A DNA stretch of 64,000 nucleotides, taken from positions 91,809-155,808 of the forward strand of contig JAYMGJ010000499.1 in assembly GCA_037178675.1 (NCBI GenBank), read 5' to 3'. Numbering within the stretch: the first letter of the stretch is position 1; each line of letters opens with the position of its first letter. The DNA is from Scleroderma bovista. Its lineage: Eukaryota > Basidiomycota > Agaricomycetes > Boletales > Sclerodermataceae. The notes under the pieces are model-generated. The model did not search any database and was not told the DNA's origin. It saw nothing but the letters and a program-made list of their open reading frames with translations. Position numbers and translations under genes: made by a program. Positions 54,522 to 64,000 of the stretch are shown here, piece by piece.

Positions 54522-54715
54522 TAAACCACAAAGGAGCACTCTTGTGCCCAGTGTCAGAGACTGAAGAGAAAGGACTCTGGGCATGACAATTTTAAGTATA
54601 CAAACAAAGCAAACACAGGAAAACAGTGTAACACAAAAGCCACAAATCACCTGATCAACCTGGAAAGGAAACAGCTGAAGTAATCACTGCAAATGCACCA
54701 CATAACACCACAACT
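54522..54715 (-). mobile_element. LTR K, minus strand, truncated
   Basis: Plus strand gataaaccacaaaggagc ... aatgcaccacataacacc. It shares ctgaagtaatcactgcaaat with other K copies and lacks the outer start (caatatcaaca). Copia pol follows at once. Confidence 0.75.
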
Positions 54716-55985
54716 GGTGAGTGGCTAGCTTCTCCAAAGCAGCCTGTCTCCACTTTTCTGCATCAGGACGAGTCAGAGCCTCTGCAAATGTGAGTGTGTG
54801 TCAAGTCCGGGTCTACTCCGGTAGGGGGTCCGGTCAAGTCCGGACGAGCGCGGACGAAGGAAGAGGGCAGAGGGCTGGACGAGGGATTAGTCCGGCCGGA
54901 GTTGGTGACCGCTTGGATTCAACGACAAGGACGACGTGCGTTGATCCCTTGTGTAGGTTCCGGTCAAGGTGATAGAGACGGAGACAGACAGAGACTGGAG
55001 TAGTGACTAAGTTGATTTCAGACTGAGGAGTACAGGATAAACTAGAGGGTACTTATACTAAGTAGAAACTAGGGTCAAGTACATACGGTGACAAGTAAAC
55101 AACCTAATAGCGGACAAGGGATGACCGGAGTTAGGACTAGGTCAGGTCCGGTGAAAATAAAGTCAGGTCCGTGTAAAATAAATCAGGTCCGGTGAAAATG
55201 CTACAAGGTATAGGATATATCGAGTTCATGGAGAACTCACGTCAAGGCAGGGTAGACGGCGAGGTGTAGTAAGAGCGAATGGAGTATAGACCAAGGGTCG
55301 TAGTTAGCGGAAGGTTATCTGTGCGACCGTTGACCGGAGTAACTGAGAACGACCGGAGTTGAGCTGTAGGCCTGCAATGTGACCGGAGTAACCGGATATG
55401 ATCCGGAGTTGGACATGGTCGTAACAGTGTGGCTCATTAGGGAAAGATGCAGCCATAGCCAATTCATCATCACTGTCCTCCATCTCATCTGGTTCATCCA
55501 GCTGCACAGGAGAGAGCTTCCACCACTCTCTAGACTTCTGTCTGTTGCGCATAGGCAGCCTGGCACCAATTCCGATGGGACTAGATGATCTGGGACATGG
55601 TTCTGGGGATGGAGTGTGCAAGGAGGTTCAGGAGGTTTATCTGGCATAGCAGGAGGTTCTGGATTAGCAGGTATAGGTATAGGCTCCCCCCCATGATCCA
55701 GTACCTCATTGCAATCGCTCTCAGAGTCCAAAGTTGCGCCAGGGTTGTAGTATTCAACTGGGGGCAAAGGTGGGACAATAGTAGGGGGAGGCTGGGAGGG
55801 TGAGGGTGATCTTTTGGACATAGGGAAGTACCTTTCGTCAAAATCAGCCCTTTCAGAGATTACAGTGTGCTTGGAAGTGGGGTTATAGAACTTCCAGCCT
55901 TTGTAACCCTCAGGATAGCCTAGAAAGACACATTTCTCCATGTAGGACTCCAGAGGTCGCCACTTGTCCTTCTACAAATGCACAT
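54716..55985 (-). pseudogene. Copia pol fragment (integrase C-terminus to start of RT), split by solo LTR B
   Basis: Read on the minus strand from 55985: QKDK-like then PLESYMEKCVFLGYPEGY, KGWKFYNPTSKHTVISE, RADFDERYFPMSKRS, a Pro-rich linker with EVLDHGGEPIPIPANPEPP, and an acidic MEDSDDELAMAASFPNEPH. A solo LTR B intervenes (55426-54799), and TLTFAEALTRPDAEKWRQAALEKL opens the RT domain (54798-54716). The join across the LTR is seamless apart from the duplication. The Pro-rich linker changes frame once. Confidence 0.85.
54799..55426 (+). mobile_element. Solo LTR B, young, TSD GTGTG
   Basis: 628 bp, TGTCAAGTCCGGG ... GGTCGTAACA, flanked by GTGTG (54794-54798 and 55427-55431). CpG-rich. Tandem caggtccggtgaaaataaa-type units lie at 55140-55200, and CCGGAG motifs cluster at 55335-55415. 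Nearly identical to the inverted copy at 44166-44805. Confidence 0.95.
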
Positions 55986-56015
55986 GTTAGGCAGTTCAGC
56001 CCCAAACTCAAAGGT

Positions 56016-56243
56016 TGTTGGTATTGAGTGTTTGTGCACTCTTATTGTGCTTATGGACACCTTTTTGGGTGATTACTTCAGCTCCTTCCTTTATGAGTTG
56101 ATCACATGATTTGTGGCTTGTGTTTTTCCTATGTTTCTCTTTGTTTACTTTGTTTGTATAGTTGAAATTTTCATGCCCAGAGTCTCTTCTCTTCAGTCTC
56201 TGACACTGGGCACTAGTATGCTCCTTTTTGGTTTATTTGAACA
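56016..56243 (+). mobile_element. LTR K followed by primer site
   Basis: TGTTGGTATTGAGTG ... GTTTATTTGAACA, 228 bp, followed by GGTTATGAGCCCTG at 56244, a 14-base version of the half-tRNA primer site. The element interior stops shortly afterwards. Confidence 0.8.
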
Positions 56244-56329
56244 GGTTATGAGCCCTGTGTGCTAAAGTGGTGATGTTTCTGATAAGTCCTAGTGTCCTAG
56301 TAAGCCCTTTAAAGGAAGGCATCCCCCAT

Positions 56330-56765
56330 GGGGTTAGTAAGACCTACCATCAAGGCAATGGACCTGATTAGGCAATGAATTCCCATGCCTGCACTTTGTA
56401 GTAGTGATGTGCTGGATTATATCATCATCCTGCTTCTTTGCTATCTTCCTCAGCTTCTTCAGCAAGATACCAGCACACACAAGCTCCCTGTGTATTGTAG
56501 TGAAGTGAGTTGCAATAAACTTGTTGGTATTGAGCAAGTCAAGAAGCTCATCAAGAAACCAGGTGGGTGGTGATTCACAAGCCAGATAAGGTAGTTGATG
56601 TCATCAAAGTGAAGGCATGGGTTCAACTGGAAAGATCTATGAGATGGTTGACAATGTCACCTGTCACTCTCCAGAGCTTCTGCATGTGCCAAAAAGTGCT
56701 TTCTGAGAATCCAACACAGTCAGGAATTTGTTTGAGAGATGGAAAGTCATGTTCATAGAGATTCA
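56330..56765 (-). pseudogene. DDE transposase N-terminal remnant (IS630/Tc1-mariner type)
   Basis: Read on the minus strand from 56765: MNLYEHDFPSLKQIPDCVGF and SESTFWHMQKLWRVTGDIVN form a helix-turn-helix of the kind that binds transposon ends. After a frameshift it continues LHFDDINYLIWLVNHHPTWF then LDELLDLLNTNKFIATHFTT and IHRELVCAGILLKKLRKIAK. The order and the pattern HP.WFLDELL.LL and T.IHREL..AG...KKL.KIA are those of fungal IS630/Tc1-like transposases. The catalytic DDE domain is not present downstream (below 56330). Recognition is from the family pattern, not a search. Confidence 0.65.
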
Positions 56766-56867
56766 TCACTTTGTTCTGAACAGTTCTGGACAGTGCCACA
56801 CAGAGCCACAGAGTTCTCAGCTTAGTCCATATTGGACAGCTCTGTCCAGATAGACATAGATTGTGGA

Positions 56868-57396
56868 TAGAGTTTTAAAGTCCAGTCCATAGGATCACAA
56901 AAAGACTGGAAACTGGACTGGACTGCAGTTGCCAGTTGCCTACTTTTGGGAATGATGAAAAAGACCAGTTGCAATTAGTTGCAACTGCATTATGTAAGCA
57001 ATACATATATGGTAGAAAACCCCCTATATTACAGGCTAATTTTGGCCTGCAGTGGGTCTTAAGAGCTGTAAAATTGATCTTTTTGGATGAAGTATGGTAT
57101 AAATAAATATGCAATGACTTGTACCTAATTCCTACAGTGTATACATAGTATTTAGATGCTATCTGACACACCTTTGATGTGAAAAACATCAATAAAATGC
57201 AAAAAACCTGGTTTTTTAGTGGTTTGGACCAGTTTTTGAGTGGTTTTGGACCGGTTTTTTGAAAAACTGGTTGCAACTGCTTTGGACCAGTCCTTAAGCA
57301 GTCCATGAACCATCCACAGGCTTCCAAAAGCAGTCCAGTCCAGTCTATTTCCAAAAAAGGCAAAAAAACTGGACTGGACTGGACTTTAAAACTCTA
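56868..57396. mobile_element. hAT-type MITE, copy 2 (529 bp), TSD ATTGTGGA
   Basis: TAGAGTTTTAAAGTCCAGTC ... GACTGGACTTTAAAACTCTA, perfect at the tips, flanked by ATTGTGGA (56860-56867, 57397-57404). It is collinear with the copy at 10252-10798. Its more perfect ends suggest it is the younger copy. Confidence 0.92.
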
Positions 57397-57404
57397 ATTG
57401 TGGA

Positions 57405-57755
57405 CTTCTGTGAAAGTCATTACAGCTCTCCCCAGTTCTCCTCAGATGTACAGAATCATTAGTGAAACTAGTACACACTTACCCTTAGTACTCCTTTGCA
57501 AAACAAATACTAGGCTTTGTCCAAAAGCCAATTCAAAACTCTCATAGCAATAGCACTCATGCAGACTCTTATGGCACTCATAGCAGTTTGTATAGCACCA
57601 AATATATTATCAATTACTAGCTACATACATGGTGTATTGACTACTAGTACCAAAAACACTGCTCCAATGAAGCAATACTAAGGTTGAATTAGTTACAAGC
57701 TAGATCAAGCTAAACAAAAAGGACTTACAGGGTGGTTGACAATTTCCAGCAGGAA
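57405..57755. other. Unassigned
   Basis: AT-rich, with repeated ctcatagca words (57540-57600). No frame or element end is recognised. Confidence 0.3.
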
Positions 57756-58465
57756 AATAACCTCTAATCATGCTTGACCATAGTTAAATAACCTATTAGT
57801 ACAATTGTTAGACAAGTTGATAAGTAATGGTGGTGAGAAACTTACCATTAGCTCTGGCACTAGCATTGATTGTGTAGTCAAATAACCTATTGGTACCATT
57901 GTTAGACAAGCTAATATGGTAGTTGAGACAACCCTAAGGGCAAACAACCCAAAGAACTACCACATGAAAGACTCTGAGGAGGGTAGGACTAGAGATCTTA
58001 GAGCAAAGACCCAAAGAGAGCTTGAATGGAGAGCCTCTGGGTACTGGATTGCAATGGTATATATACTACACTACACGTGTCCTGTGCGAGGCTATCCATG
58101 AGGCTGTATGCTGTACAAGGCAGTGGACACAGCTGCCATCCTGTGGTAAGGCTATGCTAATGACATCAAGGGATACAGCATGTACAGCATGAGGCTGTAG
58201 TCTAGACAGTTTCTACAGATAAGATGCACTAGATAAGATACTACGGTACGATAAGATAAGATGTCATCTAATCACAGATTAGATAAGATAAAAAGTTAGA
58301 CCGTTACAGTAGTAGTGTCAGGAAACTTACCATTAGCTCCAGCACTAACATCTGTCATGTAGTCAAATAGCCTAATAGTACCATTGTTAGACAAGTTAAA
58401 ATGTAATGGTAGCAGAAAACTTACCATTAGCTCTGGCACTAACATTTGTGGTGTTGAGACCACTC
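57756..58465. repeat. Tandem repeat of about 105-bp units, interrupted by a solo LTR
   Basis: Units share cttaccattagctctggcac, gtagtcaaataacctattgg and taccattgttagacaag. Three full or partial units can be read once the LTR at 57924-58308 is removed. The flanks show that the array existed before the LTR arrived. Confidence 0.8.
57924..58308 (-). mobile_element. Solo LTR of gypsy-A, minus strand, TSD GTAGT
   Basis: 385 bp. The plus strand reads TGAGACAACCCTAAGG ... AGACCGTTACA, flanked by GTAGT (57919-57923 and 58309-58313). Confidence 0.92.
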
Positions 58466-58930
58466 TTACATAGTAGGAAAAGGCATTTGTTTGGTCTGGG
58501 TGCCTTGTTGTAGAAGAGGTGTGACAAACAGTGTCCACAATATCATGTTTTTCATAATTCTGGAAACTTAGTCAAATTTCAGACACACAGTGGCAGTACC
58601 AATTACCAACTGGTACTACACCTTTGCTACACAACAATTATACTATGCATTTTTGGTAAATGGTGATCTTCCACCATCCTTTTCATTCCGCAATAAATGA
58701 TGCTCTTTCTCCTATACAATAATCTGCTTCTGCCTCAAATCCACTGCCCTTGGACAAGTCCAAGTCCAAGTTTGATACCCTTGTCTTGTCAACAGCCAAT
58801 GGAAGCAGTGCTCTTGTGCTCACTCAGTTTCCCTGCGCAAGCCCTCCATGCTTCCATACACCTTGGTCACAGATGCACCTATCCTCCATGCATTTCTCTT
58901 AGATTCTTGAGCAAGCCTGAGCCTACATCT

Positions 58931-59454
58931 TGTTAGTTTTGGTGGTTTCCACCTCTTCTTATGAGTCTATTACTTACTATCATGGTCTACCCTACTTACT
59001 ACCAACTTGTTTTAGCTTCATAGCTGCATTGTAGTGCTAGATGTGCCCTTAACTTGTTTCCTTGACTTGTTGTTTACATTTGTTTACCCAGAAGTGCACA
59101 TATCCTGTGGAGTCCAGTGTTTCTCCTCTTCAGTTACTCACACTGGAGTCTAGTCTGAACCTTATCTAAGCAGCTCAGCAGCACTTTGTGTGCTTCTAGC
59201 AAGTTTTGGCTTGAACAAATTTGACCAAAGACTAGAGTCCAGTGTGAGTAACTGAAGAGGAGAAACACTGGACTCTATAGGATGTGTGCACTTTTGGGTA
59301 AACAAATGTAAACAACAAGTCAAGGAAACAAGTTAAGGGCACATCTCGCACTACAATGCAGCTATGAAGCTAAAACAAGTTGGTAGTAAGTAGGGTAGAC
59401 CATGATAGTAAGTAATAGACTCATAAGAAGAGGTGGAAACCACCAAAACTAACA
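58931..59454. mobile_element. Inverted pair of LTR D copies (58931-59217 plus, 59233-59454 minus)
   Basis: The first copy is TGTTAGTTTTGGTGG ... GGCTTGAACA. After about 15 bases the second reads tagagtccagtgtgagtaac ... CACCAAAACTAACA, so the two face each other tail to tail. The second is the 3' LTR of a minus-strand copia whose end follows at 59455. The pair forms a potential hairpin of about 220 bp. Confidence 0.8.
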
Positions 59455-59620
59455 CTCCCCCATGATTGTGCACCTCTGATAGCCTAACTCCCCCCTAATA
59501 GCACCAGTCCAAGCATTTGACAGAACTACTGCACCTTGACTCAAGCCAAAAGCTTGGTCAACAGGTCGGCAGGTGTCTCAGTAGCGGGGACAAACACAGG
59601 CAAAATAAGGCCTTGCTGCA
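59455..59620 (-). pseudogene. Copia polyprotein C-terminal end and polypurine tract (family D)
   Basis: On the minus strand the frame gives LGILQQGLILPVFVPATETP then ADLLTKLLA-stop, the usual copia ending (...NPADILTK.L). About 100 bases later catgggggag precedes the LTR start TGTTAGTTTT. This shows that LTR D belongs to a copia element. The rest of the element is missing. Confidence 0.7.
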
Positions 59621-59715
59621 ATATTCCTAATGTAAGTCCCATTTCCCATTTCCCATGTCCTTCCCTCTCTGTCACTGAGTATTAAGTGTCTCTGTTGTCA
59701 TGGCCACAAGCAAGT

Positions 59716-60785
59716 TCTCACACACACCAAACAGGTTTGGTACAGTGAACATGGAAGATAACACCTATATCAAACAATCCTTATGTGAGGGATAAGCACA
59801 ATGGACCCTCATCATAGCCATCTATCACACAAGAAGACTATTCTGATGCAAGAGATGAATGCCAATGCTAGCAGTCATCCCTCACACAAGAACCACCAAG
59901 AAGCAGAAGAAAGTGAAGGAATAACATCTATTGTGGTATGAGAATGGAATGCATACATCTGTAGTCCAACTCCCATACAAGAACAAGTAAAGAAGCTGAA
60001 GAATTGATGAAGAAATGATGAAGAAAGAGGAGAAACAATTTTTAGTGCCCAAATGTCATTTTTAGGCACCCAGTGCCAGCATTCTGATATTTTGAATAGC
60101 TCTGTTGTTTTTGAAGCTATCAGGCACATGATTATACCATTAGAGAGCCTAGAGTGTTGTCTATCTGCCTGTTAAGCTTTGACATGAATCTGTTCATTTA
60201 CCAGTCCATATTTTCTCTGGATCATTTCTCCACTATGTCATGCTCTTAGGACATCCTTTTCCAGAGTTCCCATGCACTGCCTGGCACATATCTTCCCAGC
60301 CTGCTCCCTCAGTCCCACTCATTCTCAGTCAGCATGTTCTCCTCGTCAGTCCTGCATCAAGTGTTAATATTGAGTGTTTGTGCACTCTTGTGGTGTTGTG
60401 TGATGCATTTGCAATGATTACTTCAGCTGTTTCCTTTCCAGGTTAATCAGGTGATTTGTGGCTTTTGTGTTACACTGTTTTTCTGTGTTTGCTTTGTTTG
60501 TATACTTAATATTTTTGTGCTCAGAATCCTTTCTCTTCAGTCTCTGACACTGGGCACAAGAGTGCTCTATTGTGGATTCTTTGAACATCAAGGACATACT
60601 TTGGTCATCTTAGGTCTATTGTCAAGCTTGAAAAGTCTTCTCTGGTTGTCTCTGTGTCCCCTGAGCCCTCAGTCTATGGTCCCTTCCTCCTAGATACTTG
60701 CCATGTCCATCTTCCTCTGTCATTCATCTCACTTCCCTGGATGTGTTGAATTCAATACTCTATCTGCTTCCCTACTTTTAGACAA
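59716..60785 (+). mobile_element. Family G fragment with ORF1 remnant, split by solo LTR K
   Basis: The LTR-like part (caccaaacaggtttgg, gccatctatcacacaagaag, gaagctatcaggcacatg, ctatctgcctgttaag) is followed by ORF1 peptides LLLGHPFPEFPCTAWHI, QPAPSVPLILSQHVLLVSPA. The K LTR (60362-60587) interrupts, and TYFGHLRSI-like, SSLVVSVSPEPS and HLPLSFIS follow to 60785. The copy lacks about 100 bases before ORF1 compared with 39099. Confidence 0.65.
60362..60587 (+). mobile_element. Solo LTR K in family G ORF1, TSD TCAAG
   Basis: 226 bp, TGTTAATATTGAGTG ... TTCTTTGAACA, flanked by TCAAG (60357-60361 and 60588-60592). Confidence 0.92.
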
Positions 60786-62465
60786 TGTCCCCCAGCATCA
60801 AATGTTCAACACCACTGATAAATACAAGGTGCCTTTCACCAATGAACAATGGGTTACAGACCTCAAGGGCATTATAAATATAATATTGGGCCAGTCAAGT
60901 CAAGTTGGCTAATTGTACTGGCACTGATTCATCTGTCCTTTTCCCTGCATGCCCTGACATCCATTTGCAAGATATGCTTACAAGTTCCACATTCAAGGAG
61001 TTGAAGAATGCATTTTGGAGTGCCTATTGAGTCCTTAGAGCCACTGCCATCCAGTGGCAGGAATTCACCACTGAAAAGCTGACCCAGACCTTTCTTCTTG
61101 CCACCATTCAAGTTGATCATAATAACCACCTTCATTGTACTATGTGGGAGATGCTCACCATGTAGGTTATATGATAGAAGCTCCAATCCTTGCTTGCAAA
61201 AATGGCCAGCTCTCTGATCAATCCTTTCAATGGTGAGAAGGTATCATTGACCCTCCCACTCTTCTTGAAAACAATCTGCATCTTAATGTTACCTGTTCAT
61301 AACAAAGTGGAGTCTATGGGTACATATGTCCAGCATGCTGTCATTGTTCAACAGCTTAAGTCCAACACTAAGGACACCCTTACAACCATTTATAATATTG
61401 CTCTTAAAGAAGGGTTGGGCATACATGTATGCTAAATCACTCACCGGGCACTTGCTCCCATATCCTTCAAACAAGTAAAGTGGGTGAAGAAGCCCATTTA
61501 TAATCTCACAGAGCATGTCAAGTGTGACAACAAGACAGGTCATCCAAAGTTTGGGCTTTGGAATTGCTCTTGAAAGAATCTTAGGAGTGTCCCTGTCACT
61601 TCTTTGCAACAGGCTGCAGAGTATTGGTGAGTGAGAACTGAAGAAGAATTGGAATCTGCCAGCATTCCTAGAGGCAAGGGCACCATATTGTTTATGCAAA
61701 AGACCATGAAAGAGTATGGCAGGCCAATCTCATTGCTGCTCATATGTAGTGTATGTCCAAGGTTCCTGTGACCTTGGTCATTAGAAAATATAGTGCCTTT
61801 CACATGAACTCTGATCTTGAAAACCAGGAGACCATAAGTGGTGCCAGCTCACCCACAATGTCCAGCTCCTTTTGATTTGACTTCTTTTACAGGATAACAT
61901 GAAACTAGCAGAAATGTTACTTCTCCAGTCTCCTTCATCAATAAGTAGATTTTAATGGTGTGTGTACATCCACAACTTCATCCTATCATATAATACAAAA
62001 CACTCCTTGGGTGAACACATTTGAGTCTTCCAAGTTCCCAAAAGCCTGGCCCTTCTCAATTAACAGCAGTCTACTAGAATAAATAGAGATCCCACTGCCT
62101 GGAAGAGCATTATCTCTGCCCTGCATCATGAACCCACTCCCCATTCAGACTCACCAAGTCCACATCTAGTCCAGTTATTGTTTGACTTGTGTGAAAGTAT
62201 TGCAGACAAAGGAAAGAAGTTACTGGTGGGATGATACAAGGGACTCAAACACTACCCTACCAATTTAAGACTGATGTGATATTTGATCATGTGACAAGAA
62301 TTTGAGACTGGAGAAGATAGTAAGGCCATGCTAACCAATGGACTTAACAAGTGGAGGTGTAAGGTCAATAGGGGCAAAGGCAAAGGTGGCCAAGAGAGTT
62401 CTGATAACAAATCTGATGGTAGTGTCAGTAGCAGCAGCAGTAAGATGGACACTGATGATGATTAA
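60786..62465 (+). pseudogene. Gene remnant, unrecognised
   Basis: Coding-like peptides occur in changing frames: NTTDKYKVPFTNEQWVTDLK (60806), LQDMLTSSTFKELKNAFWSA, ATAIQWQEFTTEKLTQTFLL (61040-61110), LKSNTKDTLTTIYNIALKEG (61350), RDPTAWKSIISALHHEP and LLVGWYKGLKHYPTNLRL (62085-62270), and an acidic Ser-rich end SSDNKSDGSVSSSSSKMDTD with stop at 62463. The regular composition and an acidic tail look like one decayed gene of about 1.6 kb, but I cannot name a family; it could be host or element. Confidence 0.4.
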
Positions 62466-63067
62466 ACCATAGTATCTATTTGTAACTTGTGCTATATTTT
62501 ATGTCATGTATAATAGTGACATGAAATCATGTGTTGATGTTTGAAGTGCATTCCCATGCAGGAAGCAAATACTGGTCATCACTGGCCATCAGTCTGATAA
62601 TCATCAAGAGGAGTCATTTTGATAACCAATTTAGTATATGCATATGCTAAATTTATGTAGCTATGCAGATGTAAGAGTCCTGTTTTACAATTTACATAAG
62701 CTCACACTGTGAAATATGGCTTTGAACTAACTTACCAGCAGAGTATCAAATTCTGATTAAAGTAGTTGAGTCTCTTCCAGGGCAACTTGAAAGTTTAGTG
62801 TCCCTTTTTGTTTCATTTGTTCTGAACATTGATATGTAGGTGACAGGGATATTTGCTTGGTTTTACCCATTGGTAAATATGGTGGTGGAGCATTTTTCAT
62901 TTTCATGATACAACATATTTCAATCTTCATTACAAGGGATCCTGTGCCTTTTTTGTACTTTCAACTAGTTGCACATTTGAAGTGTGGGAGGGTATGGACA
63001 ATGGATTGTCCATCAATCAATTTTTTTTCATTCTCTAATTACTTTGTGACACCTTACAAGATATAAG
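62466..63067. other. Unassigned
   Basis: AT-rich, with no recognised frame or repeat end. A 69-residue frame at 62857-63066 is hydrophobic and unremarkable. Confidence 0.3.
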
Positions 63068-63346
63068 TGTTCAAATAAACCACAAAGGAGGACACTTGTG
63101 CCCAGTGTCAGAGACTAAATTATGAGGAGAGCTACAGATTACAGACCTTGTGCCCAGTGTCAGAGACTGAAGAGAAAGGACTCTGGGCACGAAAATTTCA
63201 ACTATACAAACAAAGCAAACACAGAAAAACAGTGTAATACAAAAGCCACAAATCACCTGATTAACCTGGAAAGGAAACAGCTGAAGTAATCACTGGAAAT
63301 GCGCCACAACAACACAACAAGAGTGCACAAACACTCAATATCAACA
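63068..63346 (-). mobile_element. Solo LTR K, minus strand, TSD ATAAG
   Basis: 279 bp, plus strand TGTTCAAATAAACC ... CAATATCAACA, flanked by ATAAG (63063-63067 and 63347-63351). Confidence 0.93.
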
Positions 63347-63533
63347 ATAAGATGTGATAGGTTTCATCTGAAAGAAAAGTCTCAGCATAGGAGTTACTAG
63401 CATTAAACAATTAAGGGTGTTTGGTGAGTGTAGCAACCTCAATAACATTGGCAAGCAAGTCCAAATTGAGGACAGATAATGTTCAGTTGCCAATCTTTAT
63501 ATGGTCTTTCAACAGGACTTTTAAACATGGTAC

Positions 63534-63876
63534 TGTTATTTTTGTGATTCCCACCTCTTCTTATGAGTCTATTACTTACTATCATGGTCTACCCAACTTA
63601 CTACCAACTTGTTTTAGCTTCATAGCTGCATTGTAGTGCTAGATGTGCCCTTAACTTGTTTCCTTGACTTGTTGTTTACATTTGTTAACCCAGAAGCACA
63701 CATACCCTGTAGAGTCCAGTGTTTCTCCTCTTCAGTTACTCACACTGGACTCTAGGTGCTGTATACGTCTCTACAACTGTCTATACCATCAGTTACTCAC
63801 ACGGGACTCTAGTCTGGACCTTATTTGAGCAGCCCAGCAGCACTTTGTGCACTTCCAGCAAGTTTTGGCTTGAACA
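63534..63876 (+). mobile_element. Solo LTR D, TSD GGTAC
   Basis: 343 bp, TGTTATTTTTGTGATTCCC ... GGCTTGAACA, flanked by GGTAC (63529-63533 and 63877-63881). It has the internal duplicated segment (agttactcacactggactct twice), giving the longer form of the family. Confidence 0.92.
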
Positions 63877-63908
63877 GGTACTGGTCTCTGAGATTTAGAG
63901 TGCATAGG

Positions 63909-64000
63909 TTAATAGACTTACTTTATCTTATCTAATCTGTGATTAGATGTCATCTTATTTTATCATACCATAGTATCTTATCAGGCACCTATCTATTCAA
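63909..64000 (+). mobile_element. Gypsy-A LTR, start only, cut by window edge
   Basis: tatcttatctaatctgtgattagatgtcatctta matches the beginning of the A LTR seen on the minus strand at 58308-58250. The first bases are diverged (gttaatagacttac). Confidence 0.65.

Overview
The window looks like a transposon island from a filamentous fungus, most likely a basidiomycete (Agaricomycetes). The basis is the repeat content: Ty1/copia and chromodomain-type Ty3/gypsy retrotransposons, CACTA, hAT and Tc1/mariner-like DNA elements, and gene remnants with short GT-AG introns of about 60 bp. The assignment to basidiomycetes is inference, not a database match. I found no intact host gene. Nearly every recognisable reading frame is a transposon protein or a decayed fragment. 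Its stop codons usually sit where Trp (TGG), Arg (CGA) or Gln (CAA) is expected, which indicates G:C to A:T decay of the kind caused by repeat-induced mutation or deamination of methylated C.

Layout. 0-3.1 kb: 3' part of a well-preserved Ty1/copia element with its 3' LTR. 3.1-14.6 kb: fragments of a chromoviral gypsy family (called A here), AT-rich repeat arrays, nested solo LTRs (families D and K), a hAT MITE, a minus-strand copy of an unclassified family (G) and an intron-bearing pseudogene. 14.6-26.4 kb: a four-level nest. LTR D holds a CACTA-type element (T1, TSD TCT), which holds a complete gypsy-A element (15077-24129, TSD TATTG), which is itself broken by three solo LTRs (TSDs CACAC, CTCTG, CATCA) and one further insertion. 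26.8-36.0 kb: a second CACTA-type element (T2, TSD AGT) with inverted arms of about 0.8-1 kb around a 5.8-kb block carrying more than 50 CCGGAG motifs. 36-42 kb: copia fragments, solo LTRs, a small CACTA MITE (T3) and a second family G copy. 42.5-46.8 kb: GC-richer gene-like remnants split by a young solo LTR. 46.8-49.6 kb: LTR fragments. 49.6-53.4 kb: a second gypsy element (gag, protease, RT, RNase H) cut off by a copia LTR at 53419. 53.4-56.3 kb: copia 5' end with a primer site matching half of initiator-Met tRNA, two facing tRNA-like sequences, and copia pol on the minus strand split by another solo LTR. 56.3-64 kb: a DDE transposase remnant, the second hAT MITE, a tandem repeat hit by a solo LTR, an inverted LTR pair, family G and an unrecognised gene remnant, and more solo LTRs.

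The features do not form a pathway. The window is a stratified record of insertions: target-site duplications at many junctions give the relative order, and the contrast between CpG-rich young copies and CpG-poor old copies gives relative age. Solo LTRs far outnumber complete elements, so LTR-LTR recombination has been frequent. Family letters (A, B, D, E, F, G, K, T) are labels of convenience for repeats compared within this window only.
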